Positions 7,652-16,214 of a stretch of 64,000 nucleotides of DNA are shown piece after piece. The position numbers were made by a program, and so were the translations under genes. The stretch is from Deltaproteobacteria bacterium. Lineage in GTDB: Bacteria; Desulfobacterota; JAENJC01. The notes below the pieces were generated by a model. It was given only the letters and a program-made list of their open reading frames with translations, searched no databases and was not told the DNA's origin. The DNA lies in the NCBI GenBank assembly GCA_030646755.1, contig JAUSKU010000077.1, forward strand, positions 1 to 64,000, written 5' to 3'. Numbering within the stretch: the stretch's first letter is position 1; each line of letters begins with the position of its first letter.

Positions 7652-7879
7652 TTGGAGAAACTGATAGTATTATTCTTCGGCTTTATACTGATTGCAATAC
7701 TAATCGCCGGGTTCATATTTTGTACGCGATCCGTTCTTTTTTGCATGCGGTCAGCGTTTGGAAAAGCTACTGTTGATGGGGCTGTTGCGCATATCAAGGT
7801 AAAATTGTTAGTTAATGGGATAAAGACTTTGTTTTTGCTGCCCTCGAAGATAATAAAACAGGTTTTCAAGTTCTGGTAA
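7652..7879 (+). CDS. Small single-pass membrane protein (75 aa)
   Basis: TTG start 5 nt after GAGGTGAG. Residues 4-30 are strongly hydrophobic (LIVLFFGFILIAILIAGFIF), followed by a basic, partly hydrophobic tail ending KIIKQVFKFW. It ends 9 bp before the rhomboid gene, so the two are probably co-transcribed. Family not recognised. Confidence 0.5.
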   Translation: MEKLIVLFFGFILIAILIAGFIFCTRSVLFCMRSAFGKATVDGAVAHIKVKLLVNGIKTLFLLPSKIIKQVFKFW

Positions 7880-7888
7880 TGGGATTTC

Positions 7889-8533
7889 ATGGTGCAGTTT
7901 ACTTACGGCAATAGGCAGATTACTGTTCAATTTGGGAATGGTCTGACAAAAGGGGTTGCGCTCCTGATCGGCATATCTGTCGGGGTTTTCCTGCTACAAC
8001 TCCTTGCCTGGCAGGCTGTAGCGCAGGCATTTGGATTTGTCCCCTCTTATGCAGTTGGAAGGCTAATGGTATGGCAGTTCATTACCGCTATTTTCCTTCA
8101 TGGCAGCGTCAACCATCTCTTGTTTAACATGATTGGCCTTTACATGTTCGGCGGGGCGGTGGAAAAGGTTTTGAAGGTAAGGGATTTTCTCTTTTATTTC
8201 CTTATATGCGGGGCCAGTGGTTTTGTATTGACGTTCATTTTGTATGCAATTGGAATACTGCCGAATGCCGTTAATTTGGGGGCTTCCGGGGCTGTATATG
8301 GGCTCCTTGTAGCCTATTCACTCCTTTTTCCCAAGGAGAAAGTATTGTTGTTCTTAGTTATACCGATGCAGGCTAAATGGCTTGCCGTAATATTTGCTGG
8401 CGCTGAACTGCTTTTATCCGTTAGAACTGACGGCATCAACCATTTCGGACACTTGGGCGGGGCGGCTGCGGGGGTTGGGTATTTTGTGTATATGAAGGGA
8501 CTTGCTTTTGTAAGAACGGCATTTGTTGCATAA
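7889..8533 (+). CDS. Rhomboid family intramembrane serine protease
   Basis: Rhomboids cleave substrates inside the membrane using a Ser-His dyad. Here the serine lies in GASGAVYG (S133) and the histidine in NHFGHLGG (H188). The oxyanion-side motif HGSVNHLLFNM (residues 71-81) is also present, and six hydrophobic segments can be counted. At 214 aa it is a minimal prokaryotic rhomboid without accessory domains. The substrate is unknown. It is the last gene before the vWA/PP2C/kinase operon but is separated from it by about 230 bp. Confidence 0.88.
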   Translation: MVQFTYGNRQITVQFGNGLTKGVALLIGISVGVFLLQLLAWQAVAQAFGFVPSYAVGRLMVWQFITAIFLHGSVNHLLFNMIGLYMFGGAVEKVLKVRDFLFYFLICGASGFVLTFILYAIGILPNAVNLGASGAVYGLLVAYSLLFPKEKVLLFLVIPMQAKWLAVIFAGAELLLSVRTDGINHFGHLGGAAAGVGYFVYMKGLAFVRTAFVA

Positions 8534-8561
8534 ATCTGTACCTAAAAGGAGGAGGAAGAAA

Positions 8562-8606
8562 ATGACAAGTTTGATAGATCGCATTGAAATGACAAATCCA
8601 CATTAA
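8562..8606 (+). other. Aborted 14-codon reading frame behind a strong ribosome-binding site
   Basis: AAAGGAGGAGG is followed by ATG and 14 codons (MTSLIDRIEMTNPH) ending in TAA. The strong ribosome-binding site suggests the 5' end of a gene whose remainder has been deleted; a leader peptide is the alternative. Nothing else is recognised up to 8760 apart from the AAAAAGGAGG of the next gene. Confidence 0.35.
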
Positions 8607-8760
8607 GCATAGTGCAATAGTGTACTGATGGACATATCGGGATCGATGTCGTAGAGTGGAAGAATGCGTTGATGGAAGGTTTGTTGCAGGGTTATCAATA
8701 CAGAATTAATAAATATACAAATATTTTTTGAAAGGAACTAAATAAAAAGGAGGATAAATT

Positions 8761-9600
8761 ATGTATAAGGCAGAGATTAGTCGTAACAATCCAGCATGTT
8801 TTCTTTTTTTGATTGACCAGTCCGGCTCAATGAGTGCTCCCTCAGGTGGCGGTTCATCTGAAATTTCCATGAGTCAGGGGGTTGCAGATGCAATCAATAG
8901 GCTCCTTTCTAATTTAGTGATTAAATGTTCCAAAGATGATGGTGTGCGTAACTATTTCGAAATTGGGGTTATAGGGTACGGTGGCGACAATGCGTCACCC
9001 GCTTTTTTGGGGAAGTTTTCAGGACAGGAACTGGTTAAAATAGAAGATTTGGCAAATAATCCTTCAAGGATTGAGGTACGCAGTCAAAGAATACCGGATG
9101 GTGCCGGTGGCATATTAGAGCAGAATGTAAAGTTCCCCATCTGGTTTGAACCGGTATCTAACGGCGGAACACCCATGTGTAAGGCAATAACTTATGCAAA
9201 AAGGATCATTGAAAGATGGGTATCTTCTCATATGAATAGTTACCCACCGATAGTAATAAATATTACCGATGGTGCATCTACAGATGGCAATCCAATATCC
9301 ATTGTGAGAGACTTAAGCGGTTTAAATACAAATGACGGGAATGTTCTTTTCTTGAATTGCCATCTTTCATCTCACAAGGGAGTCCCGATTCTTTTTCCTG
9401 ACGCTGTGGCAGGATTGCCTGATGAGTACGCAGTACTTCTTTTTGAGATGTCAAGTATACTTCCTGATGCGATGATACAAGCGGCACAGCAGAGTGGTTT
9501 CCAAGTTGCAAATCAATCAAGAGGGTTTGTTTTTAATGCTGACCTTGTTGACTTGATAAGATTTATTGATATTGGCACAAGACCGGCGAATTTAAGATGA
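8761..9600 (+). CDS. TerY-like von Willebrand factor A domain protein
   Basis: 279-aa vWA protein with a complete metal-ion-dependent adhesion site: DQSGS (D19, S21, S23), T137 in GGTPM and D170 in NITDGAS. Proteins like this are the TerY component of TerY-P triads, described in tellurium-resistance-related stress systems together with a PP2C phosphatase and a protein kinase. Exactly those two genes follow, the first overlapping by 4 bp. The vWA protein is expected to scaffold or to be a phosphorylation substrate; this is inference. AAAAAGGAGG precedes the ATG. No TerC/TerD genes are in the window. Confidence 0.88.
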   Translation: MYKAEISRNNPACFLFLIDQSGSMSAPSGGGSSEISMSQGVADAINRLLSNLVIKCSKDDGVRNYFEIGVIGYGGDNASPAFLGKFSGQELVKIEDLANNPSRIEVRSQRIPDGAGGILEQNVKFPIWFEPVSNGGTPMCKAITYAKRIIERWVSSHMNSYPPIVINITDGASTDGNPISIVRDLSGLNTNDGNVLFLNCHLSSHKGVPILFPDAVAGLPDEYAVLLFEMSSILPDAMIQAAQQSGFQVANQSRGFVFNADLVDLIRFIDIGTRPANLR

Positions 9601-10556
9601 ACTTGTTCGGATTTTTCCGGAATGCGTGGAATGATGTGCTGCTCACAGAAATCACAGATATTAAGATTATTGGCCTGTTCGGCCTCGTGATGCTCCACGT
9701 CCTAAACCGTTTCCGGCTCCGGTATCCGAATGAGGGGATATGGTTCGTGAAAAAAAAACAAAAAAGGTCTATACAGAATAATAGGCAGGACTATGTAAAC
9801 AGTCCACCTCTCAATGATTGTGAGAGCAATATAAGGATATTTGCAACACAAAAGAATGGGAATACGTTGGATGAGTATGAAGATGCTTATTCATGTGAAA
9901 AGCCTTTCTTTAGTGTTGCCGATGGTGCCACAGAGTCATCCTTTTCTAAAGAATGGGCAAAATTGCTTGTTACCGGGTTTTCTAATAATAAAGGTGCTAT
10001 AAAAAAGGATTTAAAAGACATTTTGAACTTGGTTATATCCAATGCTCAGGCGGAATGGTGTGAAATGTTAAAGACTAAAACAATCCTCTGGCATGCAGAG
10101 GAGAAAGTTAAGCGTGGTGCCCATGCTGCATTTATTGGACTAAGATTGATAAATGATTATACCCTGTTTCGGAAAAAAATGAAATGGGAGTCAATAAGCG
10201 TGGGGGATTCATGCCTGTTTGTAATCAGAAACGATGCTCTTATTGAAAGTTTTCCCATCAAGAAATCTTCAGATTTCAACAGTTCTCCCTTTTTAATGTC
10301 GAGTGTAGGAAAAAATGATGATATAGAAATGGAGATATCGAGTGGTGATTTAAAAGGCGGCGACTGTATTTACTTGCTCACAGATGCTATTGCGCAGTGG
10401 TTTTTGGGCGCCCATGAGAACAATAAATTACCGTGGAAAATGATGAATGACATTAAGAATAAGGAAGAGTTCCAATTATTTATTGATGGGCTGAGATCTG
10501 CTCATGCGATAAAAAATGACGATGTAACTGTCATGAACATCGTTATCCCCGATTAG
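9597..10556 (+). CDS. PP2C-family protein phosphatase, membrane-anchored
   Basis: Metal-dependent Ser/Thr phosphatase. PP2C landmarks in order: EDAYSC (D96), SVADGATE (D109), ISVGDSCLFV, LLTDAIAQWFL and the terminal KNDDVTVMNIVI. A hydrophobic segment at about residues 20-37 (TDIKIIGLFGLVMLHVL) precedes a basic stretch, suggesting an N-terminal membrane anchor with the catalytic domain in the cytoplasm. It overlaps the vWA gene by ATGA and is followed by the kinase 11 bp later. It should reverse phosphorylation by that kinase. Confidence 0.85.
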   Translation: MNLFGFFRNAWNDVLLTEITDIKIIGLFGLVMLHVLNRFRLRYPNEGIWFVKKKQKRSIQNNRQDYVNSPPLNDCESNIRIFATQKNGNTLDEYEDAYSCEKPFFSVADGATESSFSKEWAKLLVTGFSNNKGAIKKDLKDILNLVISNAQAEWCEMLKTKTILWHAEEKVKRGAHAAFIGLRLINDYTLFRKKMKWESISVGDSCLFVIRNDALIESFPIKKSSDFNSSPFLMSSVGKNDDIEMEISSGDLKGGDCIYLLTDAIAQWFLGAHENNKLPWKMMNDIKNKEEFQLFIDGLRSAHAIKNDDVTVMNIVIPD

Positions 10557-10567
10557 GAGTGGAGTAT

Positions 10568-11971
10568 ATGCAATATCCTCAACCTGACGAATATCATCAG
10601 GCTGTGCAGAACCCGCAAAATTGTTTTTTTGATACTGAACTTAAGGTCAGCAGGATTGAAACCAATAACCTCGGACTGCCAAAAGTGCGGTCGGGTAACT
10701 TTGCGTCTGTTTACAAATTACAAAGTGGAAACTATGCATTTGCAGTAAGATGTTTCCTCAAGCATTTTTCGGATATCAGCGATCGTTATCGGGAGATATC
10801 ATCGCACCTAGATAAAATCAATTCCAACTACTTTGTAAAATTTGAATACCTTAAAACCGGCATCAAGGTGGGGAATAAACAGCTTCCGATTCTTAAAATG
10901 GAATGGGCAAACGGAAAGACCTTTGGCGAATTCATTAGCGAATGTGTCAGTTGCCGCAATCGGGATGGTATAATAGCCTTAAAGGGGATGTTTGCCCGTC
11001 TTGTGCAAGAGCTGCGCAAGCATAATATATCGCACTGCGATTTACAGCACGGCAATATATTAATAAACAATAACGAGTTGAAACTTGTGGACTATGACGG
11101 TATGTATGTGCCGGGGTTAAAGGGAAGAAGCAGCCATGAAGTAGGACATCCAAACTATCAACACCCAAAGAGAAAGCCCACTGATTATAATGAGCAAACA
11201 GATAATTTCTCAGCGATGGCGATATACACGGCGCTTACCGCATTGGCGTATGACATGAATCTCTGGAAATACTCTAACGGTGACAACCTGTTATTTACAG
11301 AAAAGGATTTTGCCAATTGTAATCAGTCTGCCCTATTTAGGGAATTAGCCGGGATTAATGACGCAGATGTAAAGAAACTTTCATCGGAACTGGCAGCGGC
11401 ATGTCTTAAGCCCGTAGGCCAGTGTCCCGATTTTCTTAAGTTTGTGAATGGAGTTGCGCTTTCATCCGCTAAAACTGATTTTAAAAAAAGCAGGAGTTGG
11501 ACTTCAAACAGTGCGTTAATAGTGCTTTGTGTGGTTACAATACTAATTATTGTTTCCCAACTTCTTCTCAAGGAAAGCTCTTTACAGCCAACTAAAGTTA
11601 CACCCCCCGCCCCAAGCGTGACTACAAATAACGCTCCTCAAAGACCTTCAAACGCTGCTCCCCAAATTGCCAATAACGCTATTCAGCAACCGCATGAAAA
11701 CCGGATGCAATCGAATGAAAGTGCCAATATAGGCGCAACCACGGTGCCGCAAGACATTTCACACTTTATCGTTCCTGAGATAAAAACACGACCCTCCGGG
11801 GCCACTGTTTTTATCGATGGAAAACCAAGAGGAAGAACCCCTCTTTATAATGTACCCTTAGATAAAGGTCATTCCTACATTATCCGCTTTGAGCTGGGAA
11901 ACCATAAAAGCGATCCTATGGTAATCAAGGATGGCCAGAAAGATTTTCCTGTTGTCTCACTAGAGGAGTAG
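10568..11971 (+). CDS. Ser/Thr protein kinase with transmembrane segment and PEGA domain
   Basis: Kinase of the TerY-P triad type. Numbered from the ATG at 10568 (a GTG at 10559 is possible): glycine-rich loop RSGNFASVY (41-49), VAIK-lysine position occupied by R61 in FAVRCF, catalytic loop HCDLQHGN (H156, D158, N163), DFG-like VDYDG (D175). After the kinase domain come one transmembrane helix (about 315-334), a Pro/Asn-rich linker, and a C-terminal PEGA domain (402-465; RPSGATVFIDGKPRGRTPL) that would lie outside the membrane. The lysine-to-arginine change may be usual for this group but could reduce activity. The extra TM-PEGA part suggests sensing at the envelope. Confidence 0.87.
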   Translation: MQYPQPDEYHQAVQNPQNCFFDTELKVSRIETNNLGLPKVRSGNFASVYKLQSGNYAFAVRCFLKHFSDISDRYREISSHLDKINSNYFVKFEYLKTGIKVGNKQLPILKMEWANGKTFGEFISECVSCRNRDGIIALKGMFARLVQELRKHNISHCDLQHGNILINNNELKLVDYDGMYVPGLKGRSSHEVGHPNYQHPKRKPTDYNEQTDNFSAMAIYTALTALAYDMNLWKYSNGDNLLFTEKDFANCNQSALFRELAGINDADVKKLSSELAAACLKPVGQCPDFLKFVNGVALSSAKTDFKKSRSWTSNSALIVLCVVTILIIVSQLLLKESSLQPTKVTPPAPSVTTNNAPQRPSNAAPQIANNAIQQPHENRMQSNESANIGATTVPQDISHFIVPEIKTRPSGATVFIDGKPRGRTPLYNVPLDKGHSYIIRFELGNHKSDPMVIKDGQKDFPVVSLEE

Positions 11972-12022
11972 AAAAAGTAGAGGCTAAAATCTGCAAAGCT
12001 ATTAACCACGGGGGACACGGGA

Positions 12023-13138
12023 ATGCTTAGGCCAAGAAAATATATTTCCCTTATGATACTGGTCGCTTTTTCCCTACAGGGGTGTGCCTCACAAGAACTA
12101 AGGCATACCAGGGAGGGGGATCTTTATAAGACCGAAAAAATGTCATCGAGGACCGAGACGTCATACAAAATATCTGCAACCTCTCCTACACAAATCAAGG
12201 TGACAGAGCGGACAGATACTTACGAGACACATAGGCGTTATTATGAGGGAATGGAAGATGTGACAACAAAAGAAGTTTCTTGGACAGCGGGAACTTACGG
12301 CCTTGTTATGTTTGGCACCGTTATGACGGCTGGAATTTTGCTCGTGGCTATTGCGCTTAAACCCGAGGGCATAAAAAGAAATTCACAAGCGGCATTAATA
12401 AGTTGCTCCCATGATGGTCAGATAATTGAGGGGTTCAAGTGCAGCATCTCAACTGAATCAAAAAAAACGGGTTCTTATATTAAAAAAAATGAAGAGGCGT
12501 TGCTTGACAGCAACGAAGCTGTTGTCACAAGCGGGAATGTAATGGTTTCAATAAACGGCAGACCTGTTAAAGATGTAAGCATTCAACCTGATGGAACGGC
12601 GGAACTTGACTTGTTCAAGTTTCCTGAGCTTGCCAGGACAAAGAAAGATGTGAATATTGAATACCGGTACCGAAACGCAGTGATTTCAACGACCTTAGAA
12701 AGCGCTGTCAGTTATGCTGCGAAACGAATAGTCTCTGAAATTATGTCCAAAGGTTGGAAGGTAGTGGCAATCGCGGAATTAAGTACAGAAGGTATGCCTG
12801 CAGACTTTAGAGAATCGATTTATTTAGAACTTAGTCAAAATAAAAAAGTTTCAGTAGTAAAGAAAGATGTGATTAGTGTTACGTTTGAAAGATTGGAAAC
12901 AAATTTTGCTGATTTAATGGCCCCAACTAACTCAGGAATAATCAGTGATATACGCAAGCAATTCGGAAAATGGACCGGAGCCGATGGCATTATAGGCAGC
13001 AAGGTCACAAAAAAAGATCAGACTGCCGGGATGAAAAAGTGGCCTGATATCTTTGAAACGGAAGGAATCCAGATTGATGTTCAATTCGTAGATATTGAGA
13101 AAGGAAAGATATACAAAAAGAGGCTTAGCGAAGAATAA
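12023..13138 (+). CDS. Hypothetical lipoprotein, CsgG-like C-terminal region
   Basis: 371 aa with a lipoprotein signal peptide and lipobox LQGC (cysteine at residue 21). A second hydrophobic stretch (YGLVMFGTVMTAGILLVAIA) lies near residue 95-113. The C-terminal third (GWKVVAIAELSTEGMPADF..., GADGIIGSKVTKKD) resembles the CsgG/FlgO type fold in which periplasmic lipoproteins combine an alpha/beta core; this is a weak resemblance. It follows the PEGA-domain kinase by 51 bp and may be its envelope partner. No enzyme motif seen. Confidence 0.6.
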   Translation: MLRPRKYISLMILVAFSLQGCASQELRHTREGDLYKTEKMSSRTETSYKISATSPTQIKVTERTDTYETHRRYYEGMEDVTTKEVSWTAGTYGLVMFGTVMTAGILLVAIALKPEGIKRNSQAALISCSHDGQIIEGFKCSISTESKKTGSYIKKNEEALLDSNEAVVTSGNVMVSINGRPVKDVSIQPDGTAELDLFKFPELARTKKDVNIEYRYRNAVISTTLESAVSYAAKRIVSEIMSKGWKVVAIAELSTEGMPADFRESIYLELSQNKKVSVVKKDVISVTFERLETNFADLMAPTNSGIISDIRKQFGKWTGADGIIGSKVTKKDQTAGMKKWPDIFETEGIQIDVQFVDIEKGKIYKKRLSEE

Positions 13139-13190
13139 AGGTGATTTAAATTTATGGGAACGCACACAAATAAGCGACAGAAGGGTCATC

Positions 13191-13218
13191 TTGACATACA
13201 ACAAATACAACTTATATA
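13191..13218 (+). promoter_or_regulatory. Promoter of the TPR gene
   Basis: TTGACA (13191-13196), 16-bp spacer, TATATA (13213-13218). It is 34 bp upstream of the TPR start at 13252 and downstream of the lipoprotein stop, so the TPR gene need not depend on the kinase operon. Confidence 0.55.
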
Positions 13219-13504
13219 GCCTGTCGCCGGGAACCTTCCAGGCATTGAGGTATGAAACATCTGAATAACGACGAAGAGGTATTGGAGCATATAAATAGCT
13301 ATTCTGAAATCATAAAGTCGAACCCGGCAGACGCTTATCCTTATTACAAGCGTGCCAATGCATATAAGAAATTGGGGCTCCATGAACAGGCCCTCTCGGA
13401 TTTTGAAATGGCCATTAATCTAAAGCCCGATTACGCAGATGCCTTATATAACCGCGGGAATCTCTTGAGAGAGTTGGAGCAATTTGAAAAAGCTATAAAT
13501 GATT

Positions 13505-14891
13505 GATACTGTCAACTCTTTTCTGTAAATTCCCTCCAGGGCTTTATCCTCAATGGTTTGCAAGGTCATTATTTAAGCAGCAACACTCTCAATTCTTGAA
13601 TTCCTGATATTTGCAAGAATCGCCTTTGCGTCCCCTGACATACTGATCCCATTCCATCTGAGTTCCTTAAGCTGCCAGTAAAGCATTGTCAGCGCCCTCT
13701 CCTCGTCGTTAAATCTGCCGATGACCTTTGTGCGTCTCTTAACCTCCCTGAAGCTCCTTTCAACGACATTGGTCGTCCTTATGCGCCTCCAGTGCCGATA
13801 AGGATATTTGTAATAGGTAAGGCAGGCCTCTATGTCTTCTAATAGGCATTCTGTAGCCGAGGGATACCTCCTGCCCCAATTCTTCTTGAACTGCTCTGTC
13901 GCCTCTTTTGAATGCTCATAGGTGGGGGCATAAAATACCTTCCTTACCGAATCCCTTACTTTGTCTCTGTCGGCCTTTAGCACCTTATCCAGCACATTCT
14001 CTGTCTTGTGCTTTGTGCATCTCTGTATCTCTGACGAGGGGAAGTGTTCTTCTACCGCCTTGATAAGCCCGGAGCAACCATCTGTTATTATAAGCATGGG
14101 GTCCACCATCCTTCTTTTTGTGAGGTCTTCTAAAAACCCCTTCCAGGAGTTGTATGATTCCTGGTTGCCGAGGGATACGCCAATAAGCTCACGGCTCCCG
14201 TCTTCCAAAAAAGCCCATGCAACAAGGACTGCCTCTTTCTCTCTCGTTCCACCCCTGACGCCAAGTCTTATCCCGTCAAGTATCAGGTAGATTACGTTGA
14301 GCTCTGAGAGGTCCCGTTTCTTCCACTTGTTGAACTCTTCTACAACTCTCCCACTTATCCTCGATACGCTCTGGTGGCTTAACCCTTTCTTCCCTATAAG
14401 CTTTCCCACCGCCTTCTTTACTTTCCTCGTAGATACGCCGTTCATATACAAAAGGGGAATTATCTCTTCAATCTCGTTCATCCGGGTCAGGCGGGGAGGA
14501 AGCAGCTTTGAATGGAAAGGGCTTATAGGCCCTCTTACCTGGGGCATTCGTAGCCCTATGTCGCCATTTCCTACCTTTACGGTTCTATGTTTGTACCCGT
14601 TGCGGCTTCCGAGACATCCCTTCTTTCTTTCGTAACAGTCTCTTTCTAAATATGCCGTTACTTCTTCCTCAAGGGCTGATTGAAGCATTAACCTGGCCCC
14701 TATCCTCGTCAGTTCCATCAGTGATGATGGAAGTTCCATAAGTGCGGACAGGTTTTCCTCAATGACATTTTTGGCTTTCTTTGATAAACTCTTCAACATG
14801 GGTATAATCCTCCTTTGTTCTTTTTATGGTTCCCTTAAACCATTGAGGATTATACCCTAATTCAAATTTACAGAATTGATGTTACACTATC
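13505..14891 (-). mobile_element. IS256-family insertion sequence, complete, 1387 bp
   Basis: The ends are imperfect inverted repeats beginning GATA.TGT and containing TTCTGTAAATT and ATCCTCAATGGTTT about 20 and 42 bp in; they align over 55 bp without gaps. The element is flanked by the 8-bp direct repeat AAATGATT (13497-13504 and 14892-14899), the target duplication expected for IS256. It contains one transposase gene on the minus strand and nothing else. Confidence 0.93.
13573..14799 (-). CDS. IS256 (mutator-type) family transposase
   Basis: 408-aa DDE transposase that cuts and joins the element. Family motifs: LILDGIRLGVRG (first Asp), LIITDGCSGLIKAVEEHFP (second Asp), QRCTKHKTENVLDK, and TTNVVERSFREVKRRTKVIG (Glu). 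Length is full. No frameshift or stop is present, so it is probably active. The start at 14799 is followed by MLKSLSKKAKNVIEEN; upstream reverse-strand AAAGGAGGATTATACCC supplies a ribosome-binding site. Confidence 0.93.
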   Translation of the reverse strand: MLKSLSKKAKNVIEENLSALMELPSSLMELTRIGARLMLQSALEEEVTAYLERDCYERKKGCLGSRNGYKHRTVKVGNGDIGLRMPQVRGPISPFHSKLLPPRLTRMNEIEEIIPLLYMNGVSTRKVKKAVGKLIGKKGLSHQSVSRISGRVVEEFNKWKKRDLSELNVIYLILDGIRLGVRGGTREKEAVLVAWAFLEDGSRELIGVSLGNQESYNSWKGFLEDLTKRRMVDPMLIITDGCSGLIKAVEEHFPSSEIQRCTKHKTENVLDKVLKADRDKVRDSVRKVFYAPTYEHSKEATEQFKKNWGRRYPSATECLLEDIEACLTYYKYPYRHWRRIRTTNVVERSFREVKRRTKVIGRFNDEERALTMLYWQLKELRWNGISMSGDAKAILANIRNSRIESVAA

Positions 14892-15427
14892 AAATGATTT
14901 CAGCAGGGCGATAGAATTGTCCCCGGACTCTGACTTCTACACGAACCGTGGGTTATGTTACGAAAGTATCGGTGAATTCGATAAGGCGCTAAAAGAATAT
15001 ACGACAGCAGTTCAATGGAACAATCAAAATGCCACTGCTTTTTTTAACAGAGGGAATGTCTATTTACATGTAGATATGTTCCGTAACGCTATTGCAGATT
15101 ACTCGGAAGCAATACAGATCAGACCCTTCCCGGAAGCCTATCATAATCGAGCTTTTGCTCATTTTTTGCTTGTGGAGTATGAGGCCGCTATTCTCGACTA
15201 CTCGAAGGCAATTGAATTAAGGCCGGATTATGCAAAAAGCTATGTTGGGCGTGCGCGTTGTTATAGTGGAATGCGTGAATACGAGGCAGGGATCAAAGAT
15301 TATTCAGAGGGAATAAGGCTTGGGCTTGAGGAGTCTGACATTTTCAAAGAACGGGGCGACTGCTTTAAGGAAATAGGCGAGCTTGAAGTTGCAAAGATAG
15401 ACCATTTTGTTTCAGTGGAGGTAAGTT

Positions 15428-15646
15428 ATGAGCGAAAAGGATGATGAAAAGAAAGAGCCGAGAAGGTTTATCGAGTCGTCTCGCGAGATAATAAAGCAGA
15501 TCATTAAGGAAAGGCACCCCGGACCTGGATGCATATGCAACGAGTGCCTTATCATGAAGTTCAACGGTGCGGAGGAGGCAAAGGAGCGAATGCCCGGCTC
15601 ATTCCTGGTGGAGCATCCAAATAAGGGTACCAGCAAGCCAAGCTGA
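15428..15646 (+). CDS. Small hypothetical protein with clustered cysteines (72 aa)
   Basis: Begins inside the end of the TPR gene (17-bp overlap) after GTGGAGG. The product is highly charged (MSEKDDEKKEPRRFIESSRE) and contains PGPGCICNECLIMKF, a CxCxxC cluster that could bind a metal. Family not recognised. The overlap implies translational coupling with the now interrupted TPR gene. Confidence 0.5.
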   Translation: MSEKDDEKKEPRRFIESSREIIKQIIKERHPGPGCICNECLIMKFNGAEEAKERMPGSFLVEHPNKGTSKPS

Positions 15647-15689
15647 ATCCAGGTAGTTGATTTGTTAGGAAGGACAATCCAAAAGTGGG

Positions 15690-15803
15690 GAAATTACCCC
15701 ACCCTCACCTTACTCCTCTCCCTGATGGAGAGGAAACTTTATAGTTCCCTCCCTTTCAAGGTGGAGGGTTAGCTTGTAGGGTGCGTCCTACGCACCCTAC
15801 AAG
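15690..15803. repeat. Intergenic repeat and perfect hairpin
   Basis: 15690-15770 is C/G-skewed (CCCCACCCTCACC, CCCTCCCTTTCAAGG, GTGGAGGG) and resembles the half-elements at 17867 and 54943. Next to it CTTGTAGGGTGCGT (15773-15786) and ACGCACCCTACAAG (15790-15803) form a perfect 14-bp hairpin with a 3-base loop. No T-run follows, so it looks more like a mobile palindrome than a terminator. Confidence 0.65.
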
Positions 15804-15854
15804 ACTTAAAGAACTAACTTTGAGTGAAACACATACGTGCATAGGAGGGATATT

Positions 15855-16133
15855 ATGGAAAGATTTTACACCCGCCTTATCATTGCAACCCTTTGTCTTA
15901 CGGCACTCTTTACATCACCTTCATTTGCCGCACCTGATTTAGAAAGCGGGGTAAAGGATCTGGCGGAGCAGATTTCGAAAAACATGGCCGCAAGTAACAA
16001 GAAGAAGATCGCCGTTGTTGACTTCAGCGACCTTGACGGCAATGTCGCTGCCCTCGGCCAGTTCCTTGCAGAGGAGTTGATTACTAAGTTGTTCACAGTA
16101 AGCCCTGGGCAAGGAGAAAGGGGAAATTACTAA
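15855..16133 (+). pseudogene. FlgO/CsgG-like gene, truncated duplicate
   Basis: Encodes a signal peptide (TLCLTALFTSPSFA) and the first part of a FlgO-like domain (KKKIAVVDFSDLDGN, LGQFLAEELITKLF). It matches the copy at 16998 at about nine residues in ten, including 30 bp of upstream sequence with AGGAGGGATATT before ATG. Homology stops at SPGQ (about 16110), after which come eight unrelated codons and a stop. It is the left product of a partial duplication. Confidence 0.72.
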
Positions 16134-16174
16134 AATGCGGATGGCTAAGGGCGCGGATGTAAATAAAGGGTGTC

Positions 16175-16214
16175 GCATCTCTCATTTTGACAAAGCCGAG
16201 AAAGTTAAATGCCC
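16175..16214. repeat. 40-bp dispersed repeat, copy A
   Basis: GCATCTCTCATTTTGACAAA followed by GCCGAGAAAGTTAAATGCCC. The same block with three differences occurs at 18868-18907 right behind a RAYT transposase fragment. It immediately precedes the vapBC promoter, so it may mark the edge of the inserted vapBC cassette. Confidence 0.75.

Larger units (their letters stand above)
13252..15444 (+). pseudogene. TPR repeat protein gene interrupted by an IS256-family element
   Basis: Two halves of one TPR gene: 13252-13504 and 14900-15444. Removing the insertion sequence and one 8-bp target copy restores the frame exactly at EKAINDFSRAIELSPDSDF, giving about 265 aa of tandem 34-residue TPRs (for example YYKRANAYKKLGLHEQALSD and YHNRAFAHFLLVEYEAAILD). 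TPR proteins serve as protein-interaction scaffolds. In the present state the 5' part ends within a codon or two of the insertion (13506) and the gene is almost certainly inactive. The intact reading frame on both sides shows the insertion is recent. Confidence 0.9.

Noticed and set aside
8761..11971. Full tellurium-resistance (ter) operon
   Set aside because: Only the TerY-like triad is present; no TerB, TerC, TerD or related genes are in the window.
13573..14799. Passenger or defence gene inside the IS element
   Set aside because: The transposase fills the element; the opposite-strand open frames are shadows.
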